From positions 83,807 through 147,806 of the forward strand of contig NZ_VTHK01000024.1 in NCBI RefSeq assembly GCF_009765355.1: DNA of 64,000 nt, read 5' to 3'. The notes beneath the pieces are model-generated. The model did no database searches, was not told where the DNA came from, and worked only from the letters and a program-made list of their open reading frames with translations. Positions 26,065-34,791 of the stretch are shown in pieces. The position numbers and the translations under genes were made by a program. The stretch's first letter is position 1, and every line of letters begins with the position of its first letter. This DNA comes from Amycolatopsis anabasis. GTDB lineage: Bacteria; Actinomycetota; Actinomycetes; Mycobacteriales; Pseudonocardiaceae.

Positions 26065-27060
26065 TCACACCCAATACGAGACGCGGGATCGGTAGTTGCG
26101 CATGACCACGAGCGCGAGGGTCCAGCCGACGACGGCGAAACCGCCGACGACCACCCAGTGGTGCCAGCTCTGCTCGTTGCCGATCAACGGCGCGCGCACG
26201 ATCTGGATGAAGTGGTACAGCGGGTTCAGCTCGGCGATGTACTCGCGCCAGGCGGCCGAGCTTTCGAACTTCTTCTTCAGGATGTCGGTCGACCACACGA
26301 TCGGCGTCATGAAGAACAGCAGGTTGATCAGGCTGTTGATCACCTGCGGGATGTCCCGGAACCGGGTCGAGATGATGCCGAACAGCAGCACCACCCAGCC
26401 CGCGTTCAGCGCGATCAGCGCGAACCCGGGGATCGCCAGCAGCGCGCTCCAGTTCAGGCCCGGCTGCGGCACGCCACCCTCGGTGATCACGTAGCCGGAC
26501 TTCGTGATCCCGCCCCAGAAGACCGCCAGCATGATGAAGTAGATGACCAGGTTGTGCGCGAACATGATCATCTGCCGCCACACCGTGCGCAGCACGTACA
26601 CCGACAGCGGCGCGGGCAGGTGCTTGATCAGGCCCTCGTTCGCGATGAACGTCTCGGTGCCCTCGGTGATGCACCCGAGCATGAAGTTCCAGACGATGAA
26701 GCCCGTGGTGATGTAGGGCAGGAACGTCGAGATCGGCGAACCGAACAGCTGCGAGTAGAGCAGGCCCAGGCCCAGCGCCGTGATGCCCATGCTGAGGGTG
26801 ATCCACAGCGGGCCGAGCACCGAACGCCGGTAACGCTGCTTGATGTCCTGCCAGCCGAGGTGCGTCCACAGCTCCCGCTGGGCGAAACCGCTGCGGAGAT
26901 CGGCGAAGGCACGGGTGAAACTACGGCGGTCCGGCGGCGGTGCGGGAGGGGCCGCCGCGGCGGGGCTCGCGGCCTGAACGGTGCTGGGGGCGGTCACGGA
27001 GAACGAGGGTACCGACGCCTGCCCCACGGGTTCGTCCGGGCGTCGGCTAGCCAATGTCAT
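26065..27060 (-). CDS. wzm: Galactan ABC exporter permease (Wzm-like, Rv3783)
   Basis: The 331-residue permease has a disordered Pro/Ala-rich N-terminus of about 45 residues. An amphipathic entry helix follows (HLGWQDIKQRYRRSVLGPLW), then six membrane helices with FITPIVWS-like LLFFMTPIVWS late in the sequence. This is the ABC2 type used for lipid-linked polysaccharides. It pairs with the Wzt-like ATPase to flip galactan to the outer leaflet. The start forms an ATGA overlap with the upstream methyltransferase-like gene, so both are coupled. Confidence 0.92.
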   Translation of the reverse strand: MTLASRRPDEPVGQASVPSFSVTAPSTVQAASPAAAAPPAPPPDRRSFTRAFADLRSGFAQRELWTHLGWQDIKQRYRRSVLGPLWITLSMGITALGLGLLYSQLFGSPISTFLPYITTGFIVWNFMLGCITEGTETFIANEGLIKHLPAPLSVYVLRTVWRQMIMFAHNLVIYFIMLAVFWGGITKSGYVITEGGVPQPGLNWSALLAIPGFALIALNAGWVVLLFGIISTRFRDIPQVINSLINLLFFMTPIVWSTDILKKKFESSAAWREYIAELNPLYHFIQIVRAPLIGNEQSWHHWVVVGGFAVVGWTLALVVMRNYRSRVSYWV

Positions 27061-27899
27061 GTTTCCAGGACGCGGACCACCACTTGTTCGTTGGCATAGG
27101 TGTAACCCTCGTAACTGAATTCGATCCCGGTCCGCTCGACGTACTCGTGCCAGGCGCGGGCCTCGTGTCCCTGCCACCCCGGGAAGTTGAAGAACTCGTC
27201 GAACAGGATGACGCTGCCCGGCCGCAGCCGGGGGCCCACCTGGTCCAGGACGGTTTTCGCGGAGCTGTAGAGATCGCCGTCGACGTGCAGGAAGTCGACC
27301 GGGCCGGGGTGGGCGGCGAGGAAGTCCGGCAGCGTCTCGTCGAACCAGCCGACGACCAGTTCCGCCCCCGGGACGTCCGGCAGCCCGTCGACCGAGAACG
27401 TCCCGGCCGGGAAGCCGTTGCGCCAGTTCTCCGGCAGGCCCTCGAACGAGTCGAACCCGTACACCCCGCCCTCGGGGCGCGCGGTCGCGATGACCTTCAG
27501 GGTGCCGCCGGTGTACACCCCGAATTCGAGGGCCATCCCGCCACCGGGGGCGAGGGAGAGCGCGTGTTCCAGGGTCGCCACCGGTTCCGCGAAATGCGGC
27601 GCGGTCGGCATGTGCTCGCGCACGAACCGGTTCGACTCCCGGGCGGCCTCGCGGTCGGCCGCGTAGACGATGTCGCGCCGCGAGCGGATCTCGAACTCGA
27701 TGAGCCGGTCGAACACCCGCCGGGACTGGGCCTCGTGCTCGGTGCGCAGGTCGGCCACCACGCGTTCCAGCTGCTCGATCCGGCGGAGCTGCTCGTCGTG
27801 CATCGGCCGGAGGACTTCCTCGACCGCGTGCATGGTCTTGTCCCGCATGGCCTTCCGGAGGGCTTCCGCGCGAAGCAGATCGCGTAGCTTGGCGAGCAT
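27057..27899 (-). CDS. TylF/MycF-like class I methyltransferase with coiled-coil N-terminus
   Basis: The 280-residue protein starts with about 85 residues of charged heptad-like helix (EEVLRPMHDEQLRRIEQL onward), predicted coiled coil. A SAM-dependent fold follows: LEFGVYTGGTLKVIA (motif I), YGFDSFEGLPENW, a metal-binding HVDGDLYSS, and LFDEFFNFPGW. This pattern matches macrocin O-methyltransferase-type enzymes, which methylate sugar hydroxyls. AAAGGAGC precedes the ATG at 27899. It is the first gene of the operon with wzm, wzt and glfT1 (ATGA overlap with wzm). A methyl cap on galactan, or on its precursor, is therefore an attractive but untested role. Confidence 0.85.
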   Translation of the reverse strand: MLAKLRDLLRAEALRKAMRDKTMHAVEEVLRPMHDEQLRRIEQLERVVADLRTEHEAQSRRVFDRLIEFEIRSRRDIVYAADREAARESNRFVREHMPTAPHFAEPVATLEHALSLAPGGGMALEFGVYTGGTLKVIATARPEGGVYGFDSFEGLPENWRNGFPAGTFSVDGLPDVPGAELVVGWFDETLPDFLAAHPGPVDFLHVDGDLYSSAKTVLDQVGPRLRPGSVILFDEFFNFPGWQGHEARAWHEYVERTGIEFSYEGYTYANEQVVVRVLET

Positions 27900-28069
27900 C
27901 GGCGCTCCTTTCGTGCTGGTCGGCACGGTCGGATGTCGGCCCAGCCTCCCCTCGAAGTGCCAGCACCGCGGATTGCGCGGAGCCTACGTCAGGTCCTTAC
28001 TCATGGGCGGTCACCACACCCATGATTACACCCGGACGGGGGTCGCCGCGCGGTGCGGAACCTGCTAGC

Positions 28070-28657
28070 TCAGAGGTACTGCCCGGTCCCGGTGATGCCG
28101 TGGCCGTGGCCTTCCTGACCACCGGCGGACGCGCCCGGGGGCAGGCCGCGGCGCATTTGCTCCAGCTGCACGCGGGCCGCCATCTGCTGGGCGAACAGCG
28201 CGGTCTGGATGCCGTGGAAGAGGCCCTCCAGCCAGCCGACCAGCTGGGCCTGCGCGATCCGGAGCTCCGCGTCGGACGGGGTCGCGTCGTCGCGGAACGG
28301 CGCGACCAGGCGTTCCAGCTCGTCCTGCAGCTCGGGGGCCAGCGCCTGCTCGAGCTCCTTGATCGAGGTCTCGTGGATCTGGCGGACCCGGTCGCGGCTC
28401 GCGTCGTCCAGCGGCGCCGCGCGGACCTCCTCGAGCAACTGCTTGATCATGGTCCCGATGCGCATCACCTTGGCCGGCTCCTCGACCAGGTCGCCGACCG
28501 ATTCGTCGGCGCCCTCGGCCTCGGTGTCCCCGGCGATGCGGGCCGTGCCGACGGGCGAGCCGTCCGGCCCGACGACGACCACGTGGTGAGCCGGTTCGGC
28601 CTCGGAGTTACCGGCTGCGCTTGACTGTGCGGAATTCGGCTCGGTCATATGCTCCAT
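28070..28657 (-). CDS. bpa: Bacterial proteasome activator Bpa (DUF2587)
   Basis: Bpa forms a dodecameric ring that opens the 20S proteasome without ATP. The core EEPAKVMRIGTMIKQLLEEV, the four-helix region ASRDRVRQIHETSIKELEQAL, and DAELRIAQAQLVGWLEGLFHGIQ (in part) are near-identical to my memory of Rv3780. The C-terminal GQYL motif that docks into the proteasome alpha pockets is present as the last four residues. The N-terminal 50 residues are variable and acidic. ATG 28657 or 28648 may be the start; GGAG lies between them. It sits upstream of the galactan export operon, as in M. tuberculosis. Confidence 0.95.
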   Translation of the reverse strand: MEHMTEPNSAQSSAAGNSEAEPAHHVVVVGPDGSPVGTARIAGDTEAEGADESVGDLVEEPAKVMRIGTMIKQLLEEVRAAPLDDASRDRVRQIHETSIKELEQALAPELQDELERLVAPFRDDATPSDAELRIAQAQLVGWLEGLFHGIQTALFAQQMAARVQLEQMRRGLPPGASAGGQEGHGHGITGTGQYL

Positions 28658-28792
28658 CCTGGCCCAGGTCTCCGAACGCGTCGCAGGGCGTTCGCGTCGT
28701 CCGTGCCCGAGGGTAGCCGGGATGGTCGCACCGCGTGCCCACCAGGCCAACCCCGGTAGCGCGCCCGATATGTGCCTCCGTACGGTGTGCCC

Positions 28793-29992
28793 ATGGCGTT
28801 CGACGTCGCTCGAATTCGTGGGTTGTTTCCCGCGCTGGGTGACGGCTGGATTCACTTCGACGGCACCGCCGGAATGTTGGTACCTGAACAGGTCGCCTCG
28901 GCCGTGTCGACGGCGATGCGTGCGCCGGTTTCCGGACCGGGGGGCGCGTTTCCGGCCTCCCAGCGCGCGGAGAGCATCGTGACCGCGGCCAGGCGTGCGG
29001 TGGCCGACCTGGTCGGGGCCGAGCCTGCCGGCGTCGTGCTCGGGCCGAGCTCGTCGGTTCTGCTCCGGCGGCTGGTCGACGCGCTTTCGGAACGCTGGAC
29101 GCTGGGCGACGAGGTCGTGGTCTCCCGGCTCGACGAGCAGGCCAACCTCGCGCCGTGGCGGGCCGCGGCCAAGCGGACCGGTTCGGTCCTGCGCTGGGGC
29201 GAGATCGACATCGAGACCTGCGAGCTGCCCGCCTGGCAGTACGAGGAGCTGGTGTCCGCGCGGACCAAGGCGGTCGCCGTCACCGCGGCCTCCGGCTCGG
29301 TCGGCACCCGGCCGGACGTGCCGACCATCGTCGAGTTCGCCAAGCGGGTCGGCGCGGTCGTCGTGGTCGACGCCACCTACGCCGCCCCCTTCCTGCCGCT
29401 GGACCTGCCCGCCCTCGGCGCCGACGTGATGGTGGTGTCCGCGCAGGCCTGGGGCGGTCCCTCGGTCGGCGCGCTGGTCTTCCGGGATCCGGAGATGCTG
29501 GAGCGCCTGCCGTCGGTGTCGCTGGAGACGAACGCACGCGGACCGGCCCGCCTCGAGCTGGGACCGCACCCGTACCCGCTGCTCGCCGGGCTGGTCGCGT
29601 CGATCGACTACCTGGCCGGGCTGGACGACGCCGCCACCGGCTCGCGGCGCGAGCGCCTGGTCACCTCGCTGGGTTCGGCGAAGTCGTACCACGCGGGGCT
29701 GCTCGCGCAGCTGAGCACGGAACTGCGTTCGCTGCGGCACGTGATGGTGATCGGCGACGCGATGCGCCGGATCCCCGCGCTGGCGTTCACGATCGCGAAC
29801 AAGAAGGCGCCGGAAATCGCGGAGTACCTCGCCTCGCAGGGGCTGTGCGCGTTCGCCGACGACGGCTCGAGCGGGGTGTTCGCCTCGCTCGGCGTCGGTG
29901 AGGTCGGCGGCGCGGTGCGGATCGGTCTCGCGCACTACTCCAACGTTTTCGAGATCAACCAGCTGGTCCGGGTGCTCGAAGAACTCCGCTAG
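28793..29992 (+). CDS. Class V aminotransferase-like protein without the PLP lysine
   Basis: The 399-residue protein has the cysteine-desulfurase/class V layout: FDGTAGMLVPEQV near the start, DEQANLAPWR, VTAASGSVGTRPDV, and VVVDATYAAPFLPLDL with the Asp that holds the PLP pyridine nitrogen. At the cofactor lysine, where the family reads SGHKxxGPxGxG, this protein reads SAQAWGGPSVG, so His and Lys are Gln and Ala. It probably does not form a Schiff base and may be a binding or regulatory homologue. Position next to bpa matches Rv3778c. TACGGT lies 6 nt before the ATG, suggesting a leaderless transcript. It overlaps the converging oxidoreductase by 4 nt. Confidence 0.85.
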   Translation: MAFDVARIRGLFPALGDGWIHFDGTAGMLVPEQVASAVSTAMRAPVSGPGGAFPASQRAESIVTAARRAVADLVGAEPAGVVLGPSSSVLLRRLVDALSERWTLGDEVVVSRLDEQANLAPWRAAAKRTGSVLRWGEIDIETCELPAWQYEELVSARTKAVAVTAASGSVGTRPDVPTIVEFAKRVGAVVVVDATYAAPFLPLDLPALGADVMVVSAQAWGGPSVGALVFRDPEMLERLPSVSLETNARGPARLELGPHPYPLLAGLVASIDYLAGLDDAATGSRRERLVTSLGSAKSYHAGLLAQLSTELRSLRHVMVIGDAMRRIPALAFTIANKKAPEIAEYLASQGLCAFADDGSSGVFASLGVGEVGGAVRIGLAHYSNVFEINQLVRVLEELR

Positions 29993-30966
29993 GAGCGCGC
30001 CGCCAGCAGGACCTTGCCGAAGACCCCGCTCTCGTCCATCGCGGTGTGCGCCGCGCTCGCCTCCGCCATCGGCACCACCTGGTGCACGACCGGCCGGACC
30101 GTCCCGCGCTCCACCAGCGGCCACAGCCGCTCGCGGACGTCGGCGACGATCTCGCCCTTCTCCGCGGTCGGCCGCCCGCGCAGGCTGGTGGCCGTGGCGC
30201 TGGCGCGTTTGGTGAGCAGCTTGCCGACGTTCAGCTCGCCCTTGACCCCGCCCTGCATCCCGATGATGACCAGGCGCCCGCCGGTGGCCAGCGCGTCGAC
30301 GTTGCGGCCCAGATAGGAGGCGCCCATGTTGTCCAGGATGACGTTCGCGCCCGCGGTCTCCTTCTTCAGCTCGGCGACGAAGTCCTGCTCGCGGTAGTTG
30401 AACGCGAGGTCGGCGCCGAGCTGGCGGCACCGTTCGGCGCGCTCGTCCGAGCCGACGGTCACCGCGACCGTCGCACCCAGCGCCTTGCCGACCTGGATCG
30501 CGTGCGTGCCGATCCCGCCGGCGCCGCCGTGCACCAGGAACACCTCGTCCTCGCGCAGCTTCGCGCCCAGCACCACGTTCGACCACACCGTGCACGCGAC
30601 CTCCGGCAGGCCCGCGGCGGCGATCAGGTCGACCTCGCCCGGCACCGGCAGCAGCTGGACCGCGGGCACCACGACCCGCTCCGCGTAGCCGCCGCCCGCG
30701 AGCAGCGCGCACACCTCGTCGCCGGCCTGCCAGCCCTCGACCCCCTCGCCGAGTTCGGCGATCGTGCCGGAGCACTCCAGGCCGAGGATCTCGCTCGCGC
30801 CGGGCGGCGGCGGGTAGAGGCCCTGCCGTTGCAGCAGGTCGGCGCGGTTCACCGCACCGGCCACGACCTCGATCAGCACCTCGCCCGGGCCCGGCCGCGG
30901 ATCGGGGACCTCGGTCCACTCCAGCACTTCCGGGCCACCTGGTTCGCGGATGGTGATCGCACGCAT
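29989..30966 (-). CDS. NADPH:quinone oxidoreductase (zinc-independent MDR family)
   Basis: The 325-residue medium-chain reductase shows AVNRADLLQRQGLYPPPPG, typical of the QOR/PIG3 branch. It also has GLECSGTI and the NADPH loop VHGGAGGIGTHAIQVGKALG (part) near residue 145. The catalytic-zinc Cys/His set is missing, as expected for quinone reductases. Position next to the class V aminotransferase-like gene matches Rv3777. On its strand TAAAGT ends 7 nt before the ATG at 30966 (leaderless pattern). Physiological acceptor unknown. Confidence 0.9.
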   Translation of the reverse strand: MRAITIREPGGPEVLEWTEVPDPRPGPGEVLIEVVAGAVNRADLLQRQGLYPPPPGASEILGLECSGTIAELGEGVEGWQAGDEVCALLAGGGYAERVVVPAVQLLPVPGEVDLIAAAGLPEVACTVWSNVVLGAKLREDEVFLVHGGAGGIGTHAIQVGKALGATVAVTVGSDERAERCRQLGADLAFNYREQDFVAELKKETAGANVILDNMGASYLGRNVDALATGGRLVIIGMQGGVKGELNVGKLLTKRASATATSLRGRPTAEKGEIVADVRERLWPLVERGTVRPVVHQVVPMAEASAAHTAMDESGVFGKVLLAARS

Positions 30967-31163
30967 GGGCCCGACTTTAGGCCGCCCGGCCCACCGCCGC
31001 GCAGCCGTGTGAGCCGTCCGCCGCTGACCGGCGGAAATACCGCCGAACGACTCTTGACCCATGCGGCAAAACGCATAAAAGTGATCCGGCATCGGACGTG
31101 ACCGGCCACGTCGGGGCAAGGGCAGGCGGCCGGAGCGATTCCGATCGGATTGGGGACTGGTTC

Positions 31164-32711
31164 ATGTCATCGGTCAGGAAACGACTCGCTCCCGCGATCG
31201 CCCTCGCGGCCGCGGCGGGCCTGGTGATCGCCGGTGCGCCCGGCGCCGCCGCCCAGCCGTCGGCGGCGCAACCGGCGGACCCGGCGCTCGCGAAGCAGCT
31301 GGCGCAGAAGGTCACCGCCAACGGGATCAACCGCCACCTCGTCGCGTTGCAGCGCATCGCCGATACCAACGGCGGCACCCGCGCGGCCGCGACCCAGGGG
31401 CACGCGAAGTCCGCGGAGTACGTCGCGGGCAAGCTGGAGGCCGCCGGGTACGCGGTGACCCGGCAGGAATTCCCCTTCACCTACAGCGAAACGCTCGCCG
31501 AGAAGCTGACCGCGGGTGGGGCGAACGTGCCGATCGTGCTGATGGTCTACAGCCCGTCGACCCCGGTCGGCGGCATCACCGCGCCGCTGGCGGTCGTCCC
31601 GGTCGACGAGACCCTCGGCTGCGAGGCCGCCGACTACGGCGACGTCAAGGGCAAGATCGCCCTGATCAAACGCGGCGCGTGCTCGTTCGCCCAGAAACAG
31701 CAGGCCGCCGCCGAAGCGGGCGCGATCGGCGCGGTGATCTACAACAACGCCGAAGGCGCGCTGAACGGAACCCTCGGCGACCCGGCGAACGCGAAGATCC
31801 CGACCGGCGGCATCACGCAGGCCGACGGCGAGGCGCTGGCCAAGCAGAACGGCGCCCCGGTGACCCTGGAACTGCGCTCGCTGACCGAACAGCGCAAGAC
31901 CTACAACGTCCTCGCGGAAACCAAGACCGGCCGCAAGGACAACGTGGTCATGGCCGGCGCCCACCTGGACAGCGTCCCCGAAGGCCCCGGTATCAACGAC
32001 AACGGCAGTGGTTCGGCCGCCCTGCTGGAAACCGCCCTGCAACTGGGCAGCACGCCCAAGGTGAACAACGCCGTCCGCTTCGGCTTCTGGGGCGCCGAAG
32101 AATTCGGCCTGGTGGGCTCCACCTACTACGTCAACTCCCTGCCCTTCGAACAGCAGCTCGACATCGCCCTGTACCTGAACTTCGACATGGTCGGCTCGCC
32201 GAACGCGGGCTACTTCGCCTATGACGGCGACGATTCCGACCAGGTCGGCGCCGGCCCCGGCCCGTACGGCTCGGCGCAGATCGAGAAGCTGCTGGTCGAC
32301 TACCTGGGCACCAAGGGCGTTCCGGTCGAAGGCACCGACTTCACCGGCCGGTCCGACTACGGGCAGTTCATCGCAGTCGGGATCCCGGCCGGCGGCCTGG
32401 CCACCGGCGCCGAGGGCATCAAGACCGCCGCGCAGGCCGCGAAGTGGGGCGGGCAGGCCGGGATCGCCTACGACCCGTGCTACCACCAGGCCTGCGACAA
32501 CCTCGGCAACGTCGACCGGGTCGCGCTCGACCGCAACGCCGACGGTATCGCATGGGGCGTCGCCACCTACGCGATCAGCACCGAATCGGTCAACGGTGTG
32601 TCGCCGTCGTCGGCCAAGACGAAGCAGCTGCGCGCGGAACAACGCTCCACCCAGCGCGTCGCCCGCGCCGCCGCTTCCCCGGGCGCCGACCCGCACGCCC
32701 TGGCGAGCTAA
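31164..32711 (+). CDS. Secreted M28-family zinc aminopeptidase with PA domain
   Basis: The 515-residue protein has a Sec signal peptide (positively charged start, hydrophobic 9-24, cleavage after GAAA about residue 30). A protease-associated domain follows at about 135-240. The M28 catalytic core has ligands visible in GAHLDSVPEGPGINDNGSG (about 265), WGAEEFGLVG, FDMVGSP and YHQACDN. These supply the two-zinc set His, Asp, Glu-Glu, Asp and His. The architecture equals the Streptomyces aminopeptidase and mycobacterial LpqL types. The last 35 residues are a disordered basic tail. It ends in a pair of perfect hairpins shared with the convergent gene. Confidence 0.92.
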   Translation: MSSVRKRLAPAIALAAAAGLVIAGAPGAAAQPSAAQPADPALAKQLAQKVTANGINRHLVALQRIADTNGGTRAAATQGHAKSAEYVAGKLEAAGYAVTRQEFPFTYSETLAEKLTAGGANVPIVLMVYSPSTPVGGITAPLAVVPVDETLGCEAADYGDVKGKIALIKRGACSFAQKQQAAAEAGAIGAVIYNNAEGALNGTLGDPANAKIPTGGITQADGEALAKQNGAPVTLELRSLTEQRKTYNVLAETKTGRKDNVVMAGAHLDSVPEGPGINDNGSGSAALLETALQLGSTPKVNNAVRFGFWGAEEFGLVGSTYYVNSLPFEQQLDIALYLNFDMVGSPNAGYFAYDGDDSDQVGAGPGPYGSAQIEKLLVDYLGTKGVPVEGTDFTGRSDYGQFIAVGIPAGGLATGAEGIKTAAQAAKWGGQAGIAYDPCYHQACDNLGNVDRVALDRNADGIAWGVATYAISTESVNGVSPSSAKTKQLRAEQRSTQRVARAAASPGADPHALAS

Positions 32712-32720
32712 CCGGAATCC

Positions 32721-32767
32721 CCCAATGTGGCTTTCGGAACCTTCAACGCCCCGAAAGCCACATTGGG
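32721..32767. terminator. Perfect 17-bp hairpin (repeat family C)
   Basis: CCCAATGTGGCTTTCGG at 32721-32737 pairs perfectly with 32751-32767 across a 13-nt loop containing CTTCAACGCC. A decayed copy with the same loop is at 63590-63634. It lies between convergent genes. Confidence 0.82.
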
Positions 32768-32773
32768 TACTTC

Positions 32774-32804
32774 CAACGCCCCCAATGCCACATTGGGGGC
32801 GTTG
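32774..32804. terminator. Perfect 14-bp hairpin, tandem to the previous one
   Basis: CAACGCCCCCAATG (32774-32787) pairs with 32791-32804 over a 3-nt loop. It shares the words CCCAATG and CAACGCC with the adjacent hairpin, so the two appear related. Confidence 0.82.
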
Positions 32805-32806
32805 AG

Positions 32807-33727
32807 CTAGCCGAGGTCGCGGGTGTTGAAGGTGTCGCAGCGGGCCGGGTCGCCGGTGGAGAAACCGGTGGTGAACCACTTCTCCCGCTGGGCGGAGGTG
32901 CCGTGGGTGAACTTCGACTGGTCGACCCGGCCGCCGCCGAGCTCGCGCTGGATGTAGTCGTCGCCGATGCGGGCCGCGGTGTCCAGGGCGCGGTTGATGT
33001 CGTCCCTGGTGACCTCGCTGATCAGCGGTTTGCCGCTCTCGGTCGGGGTGGTCTGCGCGTGGTTGGCCCACACCCCGGCGTAGCAGTCGGCCTGCAGCTC
33101 GAGCCGCACCGAACCGGAGGCCGGCCCGCTGCCCTTCCCGGCGCGGGCCGAGTTGCCGAGGAGGTTCTGCACGTGGTGGCCGTATTCGTGGGCGAGGACG
33201 TACGCCTCGGCGAAGGGCCCGCCCTTGGCGCCGAACCGCGTTTGCAGCTCGTTGAAGAAGGACAGGTCGATGTAGACCTGGGAATCGGCGGGGCAGTAGA
33301 AGGGGCCGACGTCGGAAGTCGCGCTGCCGCAGCCGGTGCGCACCCCGCCCCGGAAGAAGTTGGTGGTCGCCTTGCGGTACGTCTGGCCGGAGCGGGCGAA
33401 CTGCCCGGTCCAGTAGTCCTGGATCGAGTTGACCATGGCGACGATCGCGCAGTCGTGGTTGCGGTTCGCGTCCGCGCCGGTGCGGCATTCCCGGGACAGC
33501 GAGCCGTTGTCCACCTGCTGGCCCGAGCCGAGATCGCTCAGGCCGGTCGCGCTGTGCGCGCCACCGCCGCCGATCCCGCCGAACTGCGAGAAGAGGAAGT
33601 AGATCACCAGGCCGACCACGCCCAGCCCGCCGCCGCCGAGCGCGACCCGGCCGCCGATGCCCCCGCCGCCGTCGCGCATGTCCTGGACCTCTGAGGTGTC
33701 CAGGCCGACGTCGTCGTTGAACCGCAC
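32807..33727 (-). CDS. Putative neutral zinc metallopeptidase (YpfJ-like)
   Basis: The 306-residue protein has a short cytosolic N-terminus (RFNDDVGLDTSEVQDMR), one membrane helix after a Gly-rich stretch (about 38-55), and an external peptidase domain. The zinc motif HEYGHHVQ (HExxH) sits near residue 190 and LELQADCYAGVWA supplies the third ligand Glu/Asp region. This is the COG2321 family, widespread in actinobacteria and of unknown substrate. GTG 33727 follows GGGAG by 7 nt and begins exactly at the conserved RFND start. Confidence 0.9.
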   Translation of the reverse strand: MRFNDDVGLDTSEVQDMRDGGGGIGGRVALGGGGLGVVGLVIYFLFSQFGGIGGGGAHSATGLSDLGSGQQVDNGSLSRECRTGADANRNHDCAIVAMVNSIQDYWTGQFARSGQTYRKATTNFFRGGVRTGCGSATSDVGPFYCPADSQVYIDLSFFNELQTRFGAKGGPFAEAYVLAHEYGHHVQNLLGNSARAGKGSGPASGSVRLELQADCYAGVWANHAQTTPTESGKPLISEVTRDDINRALDTAARIGDDYIQRELGGGRVDQSKFTHGTSAQREKWFTTGFSTGDPARCDTFNTRDLG

Positions 33728-33758
33728 CGCGGGCTCCCTCGATTGTCGTGGGCACAAG

Positions 33759-33794
33759 CCTGGGTGCGGTCACCCGTCGGGAACCGCACCCAGG
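33759..33794. promoter_or_regulatory. 12-bp dyad upstream of the zinc metallopeptidase gene
   Basis: CCTGGGTGCGGT (33759-33770) and ACCGCACCCAGG (33783-33794) are perfectly complementary. The dyad begins 31 bp ahead of the minus-strand start, so it is an operator or a 5' leader hairpin. Confidence 0.45.
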
Positions 33795-34292
33795 ACTACC
33801 GAGGTTGTCATTGTATTGCGGTTGCACACGTCCCGGGCCGGCGAGTAGCTCTGCCGGCACGGTCACAGAGGCCGCGCCGAGAACAGGCTCGAACGACGCC
33901 GAAATGCGCGAGAAGTTGTCGAGCGCACCATGTGGATACCCGTGCTGCTCACAATCGCGACCGGGCTGGTTTCACCACCCCAGCCGTGGGTACACAGCTG
34001 GTGTTCAACCGCATGGGATCATTTGCCATTGAACCACCTGACCCTCTCCCGGTTGGTGGCCCGAACCCGGCGCTCCGGGGCAGTGCGCCGTGGCCGGTCC
34101 GACCATCCGCTGGAATTCCAGGATGCGCCTTTTGGGGCCGAGTCTCAACCATTTCGTAATCCCCCTTCAGGGGAAATTCGCGTACCTTGCGCGCCCACCC
34201 CCGGACGGGGGGCCCCGGCGCGCCCGGGCCTCGTGGCGTATCCGCCTACCACCGGTGAGTGAGTCTGGGACGGAGGTTCTACTCTGCGAGGA
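33795..34292. other. Intergenic region with no supported gene
   Basis: About 500 bp between the zinc metallopeptidase and marR genes. Frames here are open by GC bias but lack start signals or recognisable motifs. There are small stems, for example CCCCTTCAGGGG near 34165 and CCCCCGGACGGGGG near 34199. The marR promoter (TACTCT at 34279-34284, 8 nt before the ATG) is at the right end. Confidence 0.5.
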
Positions 34293-34769
34293 ATGAGCGA
34301 GGAACCCGACCGAGTGCGCTGGTTGTCAGAGACCGAGATGCTCGCGTGGCGTTCCTACATCGTCGCCACCCTCCGGCTGCGCCAGCGCCTGCACCGGGAG
34401 CTCGCCGAGGCCCACGACGTATCCCTCGCCGACTACGAGGTGCTGGTGTGCGTGTCCTCCGGAGCGGACAACCGCATGCGCATGACCGAGCTCGCCGCGA
34501 TGCTCGGCTCCACCAAGAGCCGCCTCTCGCACCAGGTGGGCCGCATGGAAGGCGCCGGTTTCCTCCGCCGCGCCGCCGACCCCGAGGACAAGCGGGGCGT
34601 GATCGCCGAACTGACCCCGGAAGGCGAGGCCCTGCTCAAACAGGCCGCCCCCACCCACGTCGAAGGCGTCCGCGCGCACCTGATCGACCTGCTCACCGTC
34701 GACGAGCAGGCCACCCTGGGCGAAGCCTTCACCCGCGTCCTCGAACACCTGACGGACCTCGAACCCTGA
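34293..34769 (+). CDS. MarR-family transcriptional regulator
   Basis: A 158-residue winged-helix regulator. The recognition region is MRMTELAAMLGSTKSRLSHQVGRME (here split: MRMTELAAMLGSTKS then RLSHQVGRMEGAGFL), followed by the wing RRAADPEDKRGVIAELTPEG. The flanking helices fit the MarR dimer. The inducer and target are unknown. TACTCT is 7-8 nt before the ATG and GAGGA also lies in between. The next feature is a tRNA gene rather than a co-regulated enzyme. The long upstream gap may hold its operator. Confidence 0.9.
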   Translation: MSEEPDRVRWLSETEMLAWRSYIVATLRLRQRLHRELAEAHDVSLADYEVLVCVSSGADNRMRMTELAAMLGSTKSRLSHQVGRMEGAGFLRRAADPEDKRGVIAELTPEGEALLKQAAPTHVEGVRAHLIDLLTVDEQATLGEAFTRVLEHLTDLEP

Positions 34770-34791
34770 ACGGCTACGCTCGAAGGCACCG

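Noticed and set aside
33743..34159. A 138-codon open frame upstream of marR
   Set aside because: It overlaps a strong dyad, lacks a ribosome site or motif, and conflicts with two other open frames of equal quality.
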